The notes under the pieces are model-generated. The model was not told the origin of the DNA. It saw only the letters and a list, made by a program, of their open reading frames with translations, and ran no database searches. A stretch of DNA of 64,000 bases from Drechmeria coniospora. Taxonomy: Eukaryota > Ascomycota > Sordariomycetes > Hypocreales > Ophiocordycipitaceae. Shown here in pieces: positions 1 through 11,245 of this stretch (the stretch's first letter is position 1; each line of letters starts with the position of its first letter). The stretch lies in assembly GCF_001625195.1 (NCBI RefSeq), contig NC_054389.1, forward strand, positions 9,792,520 through 9,856,519. Reading direction: 5' to 3'. The translations under genes and the position numbers were made by a program.

Positions 1-816
1 CTTGACGGCAGGCAAGGCTGACGAGGTCCGAAGGTGTACTCTTCCTTGCCCTCGGTCTCTGCTCCTCTCACGCACGCCCTGCACGTCATGAACGAGACAT
101 GGCCCCGTTCTCGGCGACGCCGTCGACGGCGAACATTCCTGCGGATGGCGCCCTGCGAGCTCGTGAAGCGGAGAGGTGTCACTCGTGTCAGCAGAGTCGC
201 TGCCATGTGAGACATGCTTCTCCACCGGCATCCTCTTCCTTTGCTGCTTCTGTCATGCCGACGGTGGACGGAACAAGTCTCGTCCCATCGGCTCTGCCCT
301 CGGCAACCAACCAGGGTCCCGCGGACGATGCACCGTGCACCGCACCGACAACCTACTGCCTCCAGCGCTCTCCCCAGGGCGACGGCGGTCGTCGTCGGTA
401 GATTGTCTCAGCAGTTGACAGCCCTTCCCGCATTGCCGTCGCTCCGTCCTCCTTGCTATCCAAGGTATGGAGCAGGCATGCTTCTGCTACGCATGCAATA
501 GTATAGCAGGTAGCCTATACTTGTCGAGTGGACGCACGACCAAGTCACTTGGTGCTGCCCTGCCTGCCTGCCTGCCTGCCTGCTTGCCTTCCCCTGCCTG
601 CCCGTGCCAGCCCAGACTCTCTCACATCTGTCGACCCCGTGTCATTATCCGCCGTCGTGCTCTCTCTCTCTCGTCAACGATACGCCTCCAGTCTTCATCG
701 CATCCTTCCTTTTCCTCCCTCTCCCTCTCCCTCGCCGCGGCACGCCTGGCTCGCGCGATCGCTAGCTGCTGGCTGGCGGCGAACCGACGATTGTGAAACG
801 AGCGACGACGGAACGC
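1..816. other. Left-edge non-coding region, probable promoter and leader of the next gene
   Basis: No convincing gene is visible. The stretch is pyrimidine-rich on the + strand, especially 640-740, as is common in filamentous fungal promoters and leaders, and holds a TGCC microsatellite. Short open frames on both strands have low-complexity Ser/Pro/Arg translations and look like chance frames. A gene cut by the left edge cannot be excluded. Confidence 0.5.
556..590. repeat. TGCC/CTGC tetranucleotide microsatellite
   Basis: About seven near-perfect copies of a four-base unit (TGCC) lie in the presumed promoter of the coiled-coil gene, with degenerate copies continuing to about 605. Confidence 0.85.
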
Positions 817-2310
817 ATGAACCGACCGCGCATGAACCGTCCCACAGCCCTCCTCGAACCATCCGTCATGTCCGCAGTCGGCTCGGCTTCCCTGCCCGCC
901 GGGCCATGCATGGATCGATGTGAAGACGATGGCACATCCGATGCCCAAGCGCTGGTGCATGATGCCGGAGCCGACTCGTCGCCCCCCCCTCTGCGCGACC
1001 TCGGTGTTCCCCCAACCCATCTTGAGCCTCCACTGCCGCTCGGCCAACCCATAAAGTGCGGCCAAGAGGAGGAAGAAAGCGAGTGCGACATCGCCGGCAT
1101 GTCGTTCATCGACGAAAGCAACGCCGGGCTGCTCGTCCTGTCGGAGGAGGACCGCCAACGACGGGACGGAGCCCGATATACCACTATGCGACGTGGCGGC
1201 CAGCCTAACGACGCCGGCCCTTCCGGGCACACCGACGCAACCTCCACCACCTCGACGCACCCCTCGCCGACTTCTCGTGCAAAACGAACACCTCTCAAGA
1301 TCTCGACCGCTGCAGCGGCCTCCCGATTCTCATTCATCACATCCTCCATGTCGGCCCTGAAGGGGTTGGCATCCCCCGTCTCCAAGCGTCGAGATGGCGA
1401 CCATCTTCTCCACCTCGACATCGAAGCCGCCCTCTTCCCGTCGGGCCCCGCCGTCGAGGATGACGCCCTCTCGCCGGCGGCCTTTCGGAACTTTCAATCG
1501 AGCGCCGTCTCCCTGCTGCACCAGTTCCAGTCCGTCTATCAGGAGCAGGTCCGGGAGTTCAAGGCCGAGCGGGAGGTCCAGTACGAGGACAAGTTTGAGG
1601 CCGAGACGCGCAACCAACACTTGAAGATGCAGCTCGAGCGCATGGCCCAAACGGCGACGGAGAACGAAGCGGCCATGCAGGCCCTCACCGAGGAGCTTCG
1701 TGCCATCAAGAAGCTTCGCATGGAGGAGCAAGCGGCGAGGGAGAGGGACGAGCCGTCGTCGGCCCTGCCGTCCACCCTCGAGGCCGCCGTGCCGTCCACC
1801 ATGTCGTCCACCATGTCGGTGTCCGAGGACCTCGGCGTCGACGACGACCGGCGGCGAAGCGATAGGAGGAGGAGCAGCGACACGACCAAGTCGGATTTGA
1901 GCTCCGACATGGACGAGGATAGCATCGAGGGAGGGAGCGTCTTCTCCAGATCCCGCAGCCCCACCGTCGAAGCCAGCGTCTCGGATGTCGGCTTCGTCGA
2001 CAACACGCCGCCGCTTCCGCCCTTGCCCACCGAACGGTCGACGCCGAGCCCGTGCGAACCGTCGAAGCAGGCACAGCCGCCCATCTCGGCCTTCCAAAAG
2101 CTGTTCAAGCGCAAGCCTGGCGAGCCCAGACGGTCCGACTATGAAGGTGGCCGCGCGAGCTGCGGCAACTGCCATGGCCAGGATGCCAGCGTCGCGTGGG
2201 ACACCGTCGGCGTTCTGCGAGTCGAGAATAGGATTCTGAAGCAGAGAGTCACCGAGCTGGAGTCGGTGGTGGAGGAAGCCTTGGATGCCGTCAACGGCGT
2301 CGGCCTTTGA
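817..2310 (+). CDS. Coiled-coil protein of unknown function (single exon)
   Basis: An uninterrupted frame of 497 codons from the first ATG. I do not recognise a named family. The N-terminal third is Ser/Thr/Pro-rich and probably disordered. The middle (codons from about 1480 to 1740) is a predicted coiled coil rich in Glu, Gln and Arg with regular leucines. An acidic and serine-rich linker follows. The C-terminus has a CGNC motif and a second short helical heptad segment (codons around 2215-2290). No signal peptide or membrane segment is visible. The open frame begins at a GTG (793), which is unlikely in a eukaryote. ATGs at 817, 832 and 868 are possible starts, and 868 has the best context (G at -3). 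Proteins of this layout are usually hypothetical in Sordariomycetes. It is convergent with the complex I subunit gene. Confidence 0.75.
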   Translation: MNRPRMNRPTALLEPSVMSAVGSASLPAGPCMDRCEDDGTSDAQALVHDAGADSSPPPLRDLGVPPTHLEPPLPLGQPIKCGQEEEESECDIAGMSFIDESNAGLLVLSEEDRQRRDGARYTTMRRGGQPNDAGPSGHTDATSTTSTHPSPTSRAKRTPLKISTAAAASRFSFITSSMSALKGLASPVSKRRDGDHLLHLDIEAALFPSGPAVEDDALSPAAFRNFQSSAVSLLHQFQSVYQEQVREFKAEREVQYEDKFEAETRNQHLKMQLERMAQTATENEAAMQALTEELRAIKKLRMEEQAARERDEPSSALPSTLEAAVPSTMSSTMSVSEDLGVDDDRRRSDRRRSSDTTKSDLSSDMDEDSIEGGSVFSRSRSPTVEASVSDVGFVDNTPPLPPLPTERSTPSPCEPSKQAQPPISAFQKLFKRKPGEPRRSDYEGGRASCGNCHGQDASVAWDTVGVLRVENRILKQRVTELESVVEEALDAVNGVGL

Positions 2311-2861
2311 GGCAAACAAGTCCGTACCGGCGGCGCGGCGACTCCGGGTTATAATGACTGATGACGACGGCGATGATATCACCTTGTGCCACCATCGAGC
2401 CGGATGGAATAGATGGCTGGCTCGATATTTCCACTAACGGCTGAGCGATGAGCGTGGATTGCTTCGACACATAGTCCATAGATGTAATCTAATTGCTGAT
2501 AAATGAACCGCCGACCTGGCTTTCACGAGACTGTGTGTGCCCGACCGCGCAATCCCTGCCCGCTGTACAGGACTCGTTTGCCTCCGACGACCAAGAGCTT
2601 GTCGGCCGTTATCCCTCTTCTTGCTACGCCGAGACCTTGTCAGAATGGGTCGACAGGCCGACGCAGTACGCCGGTGAAGCATAGCATCCATCGCCGCCTC
2701 GGCGCATCCGTGAAAGACGCACGAGACGGGCGCTTGCAGTCAGGCCAAGGGTTCGCTCCCGTGCGAGCCGTAGAAGGACAAAAAAAGAGTCTAATTCTCG
2801 CTCAACCCTCGCGTGGTATATGTACACAATCATCGACGACATGAACAACCTCGGGCCAAAC
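2311..2861. other. Convergent intergenic spacer
   Basis: This is the spacer between the 3' ends of the coiled-coil gene (+) and the complex I subunit gene (-). It presumably holds both 3' untranslated regions. No feature is recognised. Confidence 0.6.
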
Positions 2862-3358
2862 TCAGTGGTGCTCCTCGCCGTGGTGGTGCTCGTCCTCCAT
2901 AAAAAAGTGCTCGTACGCGCAGTATCCTGCGAAGGCGACCGAGGCAATGCCGAGGCCGGGAAGGGTGCTGTTGAATCGTTTCCATCGGCTAAAGGTGCCC
3001 GTGTATCGCCACGCCTCCCTGCATATCTCGTCAGCTCACAAACCTCGCCATGCATCTCCCTCGACTGCCGAGTTCGTACGAGGGACTCGGCATTGGGGCA
3101 GCGGTGGGGGGGGGGCATCAAAAGGGAGGGGCGACCAACGCTTGCTCCCAGGGGTCATATCGCGGCTGGCCGGCGGCCTCTTTGAACGCCCGCATGTTGA
3201 AGCCGGTGATGCTGGCCTTGGGCCCGCGGGCCGCTCGCAATACTCTGCTTCGTTGAATCATCGTCAGCCATCGTCAATCCCGTAGAGACCTAGGCTGGCA
3301 AGGGAGTCGCTCGTCATGGGAGTCTCGTTCGTTCGCCTCCGTACCTTGTGGCAAACAT
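2862..3358 (-). CDS. NADH:ubiquinone oxidoreductase B12/NDUFB3-family subunit
   Basis: Three exons rebuilt by hand: 3358-3345, 3244-3140, 3018-2862, giving 91 aa. The introns (3344-3245, donor GTACGG, acceptor GCAG; 3139-3019, donor GTTGGT, branch CTGAC, acceptor TGCAG) keep the frame. The product has the pattern I remember for the fungal B12 subunit: an N-terminal SITGFNMRAF segment, DPWE before WRYTG, one hydrophobic membrane segment (GLGIASVAFAGYCAYEHFF), and a His/Glu-rich tail ending HHHGEEHH. NDUFB3 is a single-pass accessory subunit of the membrane arm of complex I in the inner mitochondrial membrane. The first coding exon is only 14 nt, so the start ATG is the least certain part; the membrane segment and tail are the firmest. 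Confidence 0.82.
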
Positions 3359-4345
3359 GATGACCAGTTTGGCGTCGGTGGCCTTGGGGGGAGGGCTCAA
3401 TGGACACGGAAGCTGTTGAACGAGCCGAGCAAAGAATGGGTTGAATTTGGCCGTGTTGGATTTGAATTGAATTGCGGTGCTGCTGATTCGAGAACGATGG
3501 GTGGGTACTCTCGTCAGTGTGCTGTACTTGCTTGTACAGTGTACAGATGCAATACTACTACAGTGTTGCTTTGCACCTACGAGTACCAGTTATACTCTGT
3601 AGTTATGCGCACGGAGTAACGTACGTGAAGAAGTCGTAGACTGTACGGAATACGGTACGTATAGTACTACACCAGTACTAACTCAGTACAAGTACGTACT
3701 ACCACAGGAAGTATTCCTCGTACAGTGCTGAGTATTACATGCACAGTACGCCTGCCGCGACGGAACAAAGTTGCCCAGCACCGGCCGCCTTGCTGTGCAC
3801 GGACCACCTACAGTCCTCAGTCCAGACGACCAGCAGACACCACCTTTGGATTTGGACATCCTCCACATCGCACGCATGCATGCAAGCTTCCACTTCAAAC
3901 CTTGCCATCTCTACTCCACCCCAGCCCAGTTGCCGATCTGCTTCCCCTTCCCGATACGACCCCTGGCGACGACGACCTCGAGCACCGAGCCCCAGTCACG
4001 CGTGTTTATACTTACTTCATAGGACCAGCAGTTAGTGCATTGACTTCATCTCGATATCGTCCCTCCATCCAACCTTCGACCAACACCGCCGCTGGGCCAG
4101 CCGGCGGGCGATCCCTGGATCTGTCATCTATCCCATTGCCAGTCCTCTCGGCCACGAGTATCTCAATGAACAAACGGTCCAGTCGTCACAGTAAACGCAA
4201 CCCACCTTCGACGCGTTAGAGACCGTCATCCCCGAGCTCCCGTCAACGTCGTCCACTGTCCTGCCCTACCCCCCGGCCAGTCTTGGGCCGAATCGCTTCC
4301 CCCGATACCAATCGACCGAGCCATTCGGAAACAAAGGCACCGCAG
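3359..4345. other. Divergent intergenic region with GTAC-type words
   Basis: This region separates the divergent complex I subunit and CAF1 genes. The part from 3500 to 3740 is dense in GTAC-containing words (GTACAGTGTACAG, CGGAGTAACGTACG, AGTACTACACCAGTACTA) like those of the central gene-poor block. From 3760 to 4345 it is C/T-rich and probably holds the CAF1 promoter and leader. No gene is recognised. Confidence 0.6.
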
Positions 4346-5885
4346 ATGCCGCCGCAGATACGCGGCTTCACCGCCGGGCCCGGCGTCGGAGGCCCCTTTC
4401 ACCAGCCTGCCTTCCCTTCCCACGGCCAACCGCAGGGCGGGCCGATGGCCGGCAACCAGTACCTCGGTGCCAACGCGCAAATGAACCCCTTTGCTGCTAA
4501 CGGCAATGCCTTTGGCGCCGGCTCAGGCCTCAACGGCGGTGCCGCAGGCTTCCCCGACTCGGGATTCGGCAGCCAGAACGCGCGGATGGGGTTTGCTCAC
4601 GGTCCAGCTGCCGCGCTGCAGCAGCCGCAGCAGCACGGAGGGCAGGTGCAGCACAACGTCCTCATGGACCATACTACGATGAGGCCGCAGACCAACAAGG
4701 GGAGGATACGAGAGGTGTGGAAGCACAATCTCCACGATGAGATGGCTGTGCTGCGGGACATGGTGGAGAAGTACTCTTACATCGCTATGGTAAGCTTCTT
4801 GCTTGCACTCGAGTGCGGAGGAGAACCTTTGTCACCGTTAACCGTCCAACCAGGACACCGAATTCCCAGGAGTCGTATCAAGACCGATGGGATCATTCCG
4901 GGGCAAGAGCGATTATCACTACCAATGTCTCCGCACCAATGTAGACATGCTCAAGGTCATCCAGATTGGCATAACGCTGTTTAACGAGGATGGGGAGACA
5001 CCTCCCGCCCGGCCGGCGTCGAATGACCAGGCGGCCATGTCGGCAAGGCGGACCGCCACTCCGGGACCGTTCCCTTACTCATGGCAGTTCAACTTCAAGT
5101 TTTCCCTCAAGAACGACATGTACAACGAAAAATCCATCGAATCGCTTCAGCAAGCCGGCATCGACTTCAACGTCCTTGAGCGGGATGGCATTGAACCCCA
5201 CGACTTTGCCGCGCTGCTGATTCCCTCCGGCCTCGTCTGCTTCGACAACATCAAGTGGATATCATTCCACGGCGGTTACGACTTCGGTTACCTCACCAAG
5301 CTGCTCATATGCACGCCTCTGCCGAACGACGAGGTCGACTTTGACCATAAGATGAAGCTGTACTTCCCTACAACCTACGATGTCAAGCACCTCATGAAGC
5401 ACGCCATTCGCCTCCACAACTCTGGCCTCCTCACTCCCAACGACCCGAACAGCACCGAGATCCTGCAAAAGTTTGAGCACAAGTCCGGCCTCGAAAATAT
5501 CGCGGAAACGCTCAAGGTGAAGCGCATCGGGGCCGCACACCAGGCCGGATCCGACTCTCTCCTGACCGGCAAGGTCTTCTTCCAGATGCGCGACAAGATC
5601 TTCAACGGCGACATCCCTGACGAGCACGTCGGCAAGGTCTGGGGCCTCGGCATTCCCGAGATGGGCCTCGTCACATCCTCCATGATGGCCGCCGCCGGGA
5701 GCGGCAACGACCAACAGTCCAACGGCGGCGCGCCGAGCACCCCCAACACTGGCACCGTCGGCCTCGCCACCACGCCGGCTGCGCAGAGCCACAACACCAA
5801 TGGCTTGTCCAGCATGGGTCCCATGACGCCTGGCGGCGGCGGCGGCGTCTTCGGCAGCTTCGCCTTTGGGGGCAACAGCAGATAG
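4346..5885 (+). CDS. POP2: CCR4-NOT complex deadenylase subunit Caf1/Pop2
   Basis: Two exons, 4346-4789 and 4854-5885, joined by a 64-nt phase-0 intron (GTAAGC...CAG), encode 491 aa. Residues 1-120 are a Gly/Gln/Asn-rich low-complexity leader. The RNase D-like (DEDDh) fold follows. Its acidic residues are visible: DTEF directly after the intron (D149, E151), GYDFGYL (D291), and a final block with H377 and D382 in HQAGSD. The intron cuts just before the first catalytic motif. A Gly/Ala/Thr-rich tail completes the protein. The enzyme shortens poly(A) tails in cytoplasmic mRNA decay and anchors Ccr4 to Not1. The long N-terminal extension is usual in filamentous fungi. The start chosen is the ATG opening MPPQIRGF; an upstream in-frame extension is open only from a non-ATG codon. 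The gene is convergent with GID9. Confidence 0.93.
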
Positions 5886-6896
5886 GGCACTGCTGGGTCA
5901 TGCCATTTGCCAGCCCCTTGAGAGACCGACAGTCTTGCCGAATCCTTCCGCCTCCCACCTTCCCATCTCCCTCTCCCTACAACCTTCCATCTCCAGGACC
6001 GTGGTTCGTGCTCGGGACGAAAGTGCTACTCATTGGCGTTGTGTGATTTGGGCAATTTGGGGGCACCCCGGATGGAGGATGGATGCGCACTCGATAGCGG
6101 TGGTCTCGGGCATTTTGTGATGTAGCGTTTGCCAATTCCCGCCACCCTCAACCCCTACCCTAGGACCCTACCTTTTGTGCTTGTTGCTCGACGCACCTTT
6201 GTCGGCTGATATGCGGCGCACGGGGTCGGTCGGGTGACGAAATGTCAGGAAAGGGGTTGCGCTTGCTTTCATGTCATCATCCGTTCCCCTCGCCAACAGT
6301 GCTCTGTGCGGGGCTACAAGTTTGGCTTCCCCGGACAGCGTTAATTGGGACTGTTGGCCAGAATCAATTGTATTTGTATCGTTACTCGTCATTCCAGGGA
6401 ACACTCCTTCCAGAGCCCTCGTGTTTGCACAGCTGGGTCAGCCATTGGTGACGCACCACACACTTGGACAACCTTGGGAAGGGAGAGTCCTGCATTGTAT
6501 CATCGCTATCAAACCTCCGCCCTACCTCTCTGTGAAAGAGATACTGGGAAGGGGTGATTCAATGCGACGCAGTCTGTTGCGGAAACTGGTGCGTAAAATA
6601 TACGTCCTCCCGCCCGAGGCTTGTATGCGAGGACGGGGGGGATGGCTGACGGTCTTCGCTTGCGTTATGATAATAATAAAGTAAAGTGCAATGCAAAAGG
6701 GGCAGAAGGACGATGCCAGATCCGTCTTCTGAAACTCCAAGACTCCAAACAGTACTGCCATCAATCGATATCCAGGCACAGGACAAGCCACGCACATTTC
6801 GTCGACGCAGCATGGATTCGCTAGCGCACTCGGAGACGTGCAATCTGTCTGGAGGCCTGAGTGAGGTTGCGATGCCTGCAGTCCACAACAGGGACC
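5886..6896. other. Convergent intergenic spacer (CAF1 / GID9)
   Basis: About 1 kb between two 3' ends, presumably 3' untranslated regions of CAF1 (+) and GID9 (-). Short frames here have no recognisable similarity. Confidence 0.6.
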
Positions 6897-8269
6897 TCAG
6901 GTAATGTACACCTTCTTAAGCACGTCGGCGGAAAATACGTCGCCCGTACGCGGATCCTTGACTTGACTTTCCGACAGGCCCGACTTCTTGGCGTGGTCCT
7001 CGAGTCGCTGCTTTCCGTACACCTTGCCGTTGGGCAAAAGCCTGAGATCATACTCGACATGGCTCTTTGTGTGGTGGGCGTAGGGAATATCTCTTGCCAA
7101 CTCGTTGAGCTCGGTAGAGCAGATGGGGCAGACGCCGTGGCCGAGCATCGAGGCCCCCTCGCCTTCGCCCTGGTGCGAGGCGGCCGAATGGCAGGCGGGG
7201 GTTTTCAGGGCCGAGAGGCCCGAGGACAATGCAATGTGGAGAAGTGGGGCCGAGGGGAGGGAGAGGAGGTTGTTGTGAGCGGTGGTGAAGAGGTCGGCGA
7301 GATCGTGCCAGCGGGAGGGTTGGTAGAGTTCAGGATAGGCCATCGAGCCCGGCGAGCAGCTCGGGGGGAAGGCAAGGATGCCGCAGGCTTGGTTGACCTC
7401 GACAGGATACGTCGACGAGTACGGGACGATGTGCTTCTTGGCGTGCGCGATGGCTTCCATGACCTTGGGCCAAGACTGGGCGCGGATGAGCTCGATGTAC
7501 TGTTGGAATCGGAGCATGAATTCGAGCTTGCTCTGTGGAGGTGAATGTTTGTGCCCGTCAGCGAAATGCAGGACGACGGATACGTGCGGGGCGGCAACGG
7601 ACCTCCATCTTGCGAAGTTCCTTCTTATTCTCGGTGCACCAGGCGAGGGCCTCAGTGACGCTACCGGCGAGCAGGGCTTCGCGGATGTGGCTCATGCTCA
7701 CGAAGGTGTCGACGTCGACCAGATTCTGCAGCCGCTTCTCCGCCGCCAGCTCGGTCGCCGTTTCGTTAAATCCACGACGCAGAAGGTAGTCGGCGAGAAG
7801 CCGGTCGAGCCTTTTGCGGCTCCAGGCCTCGTACTTGACGTCGTCGACGGACTCGATCGAGTAGAGCTCGTCGAGGTGGGCGATCCGCGCGGCCGTCTGA
7901 AGGTGCAGGCGGGATTCCTCGTCGGCGTAGGCCGTCAGCTTTCGCTTGACGCCACGCATGCGAGAGATCATGGCGTCAATGTTCTTGAGAACATCCTGCT
8001 GCGAGGCGCGGCCGGAGACGGCAGCCGTGGCCGACTCCTTCAGCAGCGACTTGAGCGCCGTCGTATCTTTCTCGATGGTGAAGTGGGCGGACCGGAAGTT
8101 TTTACGGAGGAGTTCGTTGGGAAGACGAAGGAGCGGTTGGTCCTGCCGACGAGGGTCGTTAGCCATGATCGACTGAAGGGGATGCGAGTGGCCAGGCTAG
8201 GGGTGCATGACAACGTACGAGGAGAAGGTGCTCGCTGTGACGAATCCTGGCGAGCTCATGGTCGGCCAT
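6897..8269 (-). CDS. FYV10: GID/CTLH E3 ubiquitin ligase subunit Gid9/Fyv10 (MAEA-type)
   Basis: Three exons (8269-8219, 8142-7603, 7532-6897) encode 408 aa. Order: N-terminal helical region, LisH near residues 122-154, CTLH near 160-220, CRA, then a degenerate RING beginning CPICSTEL (residues 332-339) and ending in a short hydrophobic tail. In yeast, Gid9 pairs with Gid2 as the catalytic RING pair that degrades gluconeogenic enzymes on return to glucose; the CTLH complex is the animal counterpart. The apparent start at 8166 lies inside intron 1. The real start is probably the ATG at 8269, whose 17 codons end HLLL and splice to DQPLLRLP, restoring the usual family N-terminus. Intron 1 (8218-8143) has GTACGT, CTAAC and CAG. 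Intron 2 (7602-7533) has the unusual donor GTCCGT. Confidence 0.92.
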
Positions 8270-9327
8270 GGTGATGCTGTAACGACGGCGAGGGGCTACG
8301 ACGACAGGGGAGGGAGACGGGTAATGTGCGGCATATCTTAGGATGGGCAGGTGGGAAGACAACAGATCAGCAGATGGGCAGAAGTTGAGAATGGCAGGAC
8401 GTCGTTTCGCGAGGATGAGGGGAGAAGGCCGGCGGAGGGAGTTTGGAGCGTTTGGTGGTCACCAGGTTGTCACCACGCATTCGGCCGCCACTCGGGGCGA
8501 TTACATAACGCCGCCACATGCATGCCCGGCTAGACAGGTACTGGGCAGCGTCGGCACTACAGTGCTCAACTGCCGACGACTGCAGTAAGTACATGCAACA
8601 CGTACCGAGGCAGGTAGGAAACTGCCGCTCCTGGTGCGCGCCTTCCCTGCCACATTTGAGGGTAGGAAGGCGACGAAGGAGTGAAAGACAAAGGCTCCTT
8701 CCGGGTGTCTCTCGTAGGAGAGGTCATCTGCGGCAGGACGCAAGCACTGTGAAGTAAATGGAAGAGGCTAGGGATGTAGGGCAGGGCAGCCGGGCGTGCA
8801 CCAACGCAAATACTTGATACTTTGCCAGTGCCTCCAAGCGATCCTAAATTAAGTGCACGGCAGTTTCTGTGCAAGCACTTGAGTTGTGCGTACACACGTA
8901 CAATTATTATATTCCTCTTGTACAATAAGCGCGACGATTTCGACCCAGTACTTCCATCTGTGCCTCATCCGTCAGGAGGTGAAGTGCTAGAACAGGCGCA
9001 CAGCACAGCAAGCACTGCTAGCTTTTGCGGCCCGACACTTGCTGGGTGGCAGCTGGCCAACTGTCTCACCTCGCTCGGCAATACGAGGTCGTGCTATCGC
9101 TGTATCTCGTATACAGGCGATAGGCATACATGCATATAATTATGGAGTCCCCCAAGGCGGTGGGCAATCACGGAACTCGGGCAGCTGACGTGTGCACAGT
9201 TGGCAATCGACAAGTCGTACTCAAAACCCGTTCGAGATGGCTTCCATGCAAGGCCACCACCTCGGGAAGAAAATGCAAAGCAAATAGGGTGCACGAGGTG
9301 GGGATATGCACCGGGTGGGAGTCAAGA

Positions 9328-9760
9328 TCATTCATCGCTCATCAATTTCCAGCGGCTGATACGGAGTCCTGCATCTTCAAAGGTTCGTCCTTGCACCCAG
9401 CGGGCCGTGCCGTCGGGCATTCGCAGCTGCTGCGTCGTGCACAAGGGTGTAAGTGACGAGGCCTCGACCAACTCGCCCTCCGTGATGTCGCCGATTTTTT
9501 TTTTAAATTAACGGTTGGGGTATCTGTGCGTGTGAGTGAATAGGTGGATGAAGCTTACATGCATGTTCTACATCTCGTTTCTGTTGCAAGCTCAAGGCGT
9601 TTCTCAGTAATGGTGTGCCAACGCTAACTGCACTCTCCATGTCCTCGGCGTCCACAAACTTGACAAGGAGATCGCTTGCTTCAGCGGCAAGGGGCAGAAG
9701 AGACGGCAAGAAGCGACCAGTTCGTCGAGAGATTGACTGATGAGCGGCACTGGCTCTGCT
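9328..9760 (-). other. Candidate unrecognised small gene (two coding-like stretches)
   Basis: On the minus strand the stretch from about 9480 down to a stop at 9330-9328 uses G/C-ending codons like neighbouring genes and contains RMPDGTARWVQG. A second stretch at about 9760-9590 (GRFLPSLLPLAAEAS, then KFVDAEDMES) is similar. A spliced join is conceivable (donor GTAGAA, acceptor in ACGGAG), but I could not find a convincing start or assign a family. It may be a real small gene, a decayed one, or chance. Confidence 0.22.
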
Positions 9761-10115
9761 AACCATCAGGTGACGGATAACTGGGTGCAAGTCCGTGAGT
9801 CGATGGCGCGTCTTGTGTGCTTGCGTGCATGCATCTGCATGCGAAACACAGTCCCCACACATCCCTCAAGAAAAGAGATGCCATTCAAGGCTCGTCTTGG
9901 CTGCACCCATGTACATGCACACATTCACCTACGGGAAAGTGCACCGGAGTTTCTCGGCACCAGCCAGACTGGGGTGACTGAACTGGACGGGACTGAGCCT
10001 GACTGGGTTCTTGGACGGGGTTGCTGTTGCCCGAGTACTTGTATCCTTCAACCTGGGCGGATGCTGCAAGGCGAGATGGAGGGTGAGCCTTTGGCAGCAT
10101 GCAACAGAGCCGACG

Positions 10116-10230
10116 TCACCCTTCCCGTTCGTTGGACACGAAGGTGCCAGCCGGAATGTTGAATCGGGCCATGGCATCGACCGTCATGAGATAGATGCAG
10201 CTTTTGGTCACCAGCTTCGCAAGCGTCGTT
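10116..10230 (-). other. Candidate unrecognised 3' coding exon
   Basis: A minus-strand frame ending at a TGA (10118-10116) reads KLVTKSCIYLMTVDAMARF and then NIPAGTFVSNEREG, with codon use like real exons here. No start, upstream exon or family could be assigned. It may belong to an unrecognised small gene or be coincidental. Confidence 0.2.
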
Positions 10231-10930
10231 TTGGGGAGAGGAGAAGAGAGAGGATGGGGCAGAAAGGCGGTGCAGTCTACCAAGGGCTGGGTACGCAAAT
10301 GGATGGAGGAGCCGGAGGATGATTGCTATCGAGAACCGATGGTGTGGAAAAGGACGAGCGCCGAGCACGGATTGATGAGGAGTTATTCACTTCTCACCTG
10401 TAGTTGTGCTGTACTAAGTACCTGCGTGATCTACGGAGTACAAGTACATGTACGGAGTAAGTGCCTAATGTAAAGACTTAAGTAGGTGGACTTGTCCGGA
10501 GTAAGTGCATGACTGTAACTCCGTACCAAAAAATACGTGGACAGCTACTTAAGTACAACTAAGTAAGTACTTACTTAAGTACTTGCATGCCAAACTACGG
10601 CGTCCCTTGTAAGTACAGTACAGACATGCTGCAAGCACAGTATTAGTGGTACAGCAGGCAACGAGCGACATGACTTGGTGTGGGTCGTGGGTGCGCAGAT
10701 AATCCGCAGAGAAATCCGCATCACCGCGACGCCTTCCCTCCCCTCGCCAGCGGCTTGCGGCCTGGTGACGCACGGATCCACAGCGTCAAAACTCCGCCTC
10801 TCATTGGTCAGCGCCCCTCCGAAGCCTCAGGCAGGAGCTTTGACGCATGGAGAGCGAGGCCCACCCCGCCTCCTCGTCCCTTCCTCCCCTCCCCTCCCTC
10901 CTGATTTATCACCCAGCGTTTTCCGCTCTG

Positions 10931-10936
10931 CACGTG
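10931..10936. promoter_or_regulatory. CACGTG E-box upstream of CBF1
   Basis: A perfect CACGTG lies in the C/T-rich presumed promoter about 1.2 kb before the CBF1 start. CACGTG is the core site bound by Cbf1-type bHLH proteins, so autoregulation is possible; this is inference. Confidence 0.4.
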
Positions 10937-11239
10937 TTCCACCTCTTCCCTCACCCCGTGACCGTGAACTGCCGCCGCCTACCACCCACCCCCCCAAACG
11001 CCTCAGTCCGTCTCGCCTCTCAGCTCGTCGGCGACAACGGCAGCTCATCGGCTGGGTTGGCATAAAGATACCGCACCGGTCCCTCTGCCGGCGCGGCCTT
11101 GATAATTTTCCTGCATTTTACCAGCTTTTTTACTTCCCTCGTCCCCCCTTCCCGAGGACGCAGTCGTCTCGTTGCGGGTCTTGCAGCTTACACTTGACGC
11201 CCGCTCGGCGCGATATCACGAGATAGATCACGCAGAAAA

Positions 11240-11245
11240 CACGTG
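11240..11245. promoter_or_regulatory. Second CACGTG E-box upstream of CBF1
   Basis: A second perfect CACGTG, about 0.88 kb before the CBF1 ATG, in the context AACACGTGAG. Confidence 0.4.

Noticed and set aside
8166..8168. ATG at 8166 as the GID9 start
   Set aside because: It lies in an intron with good signals; the upstream exon restores the expected N-terminus.
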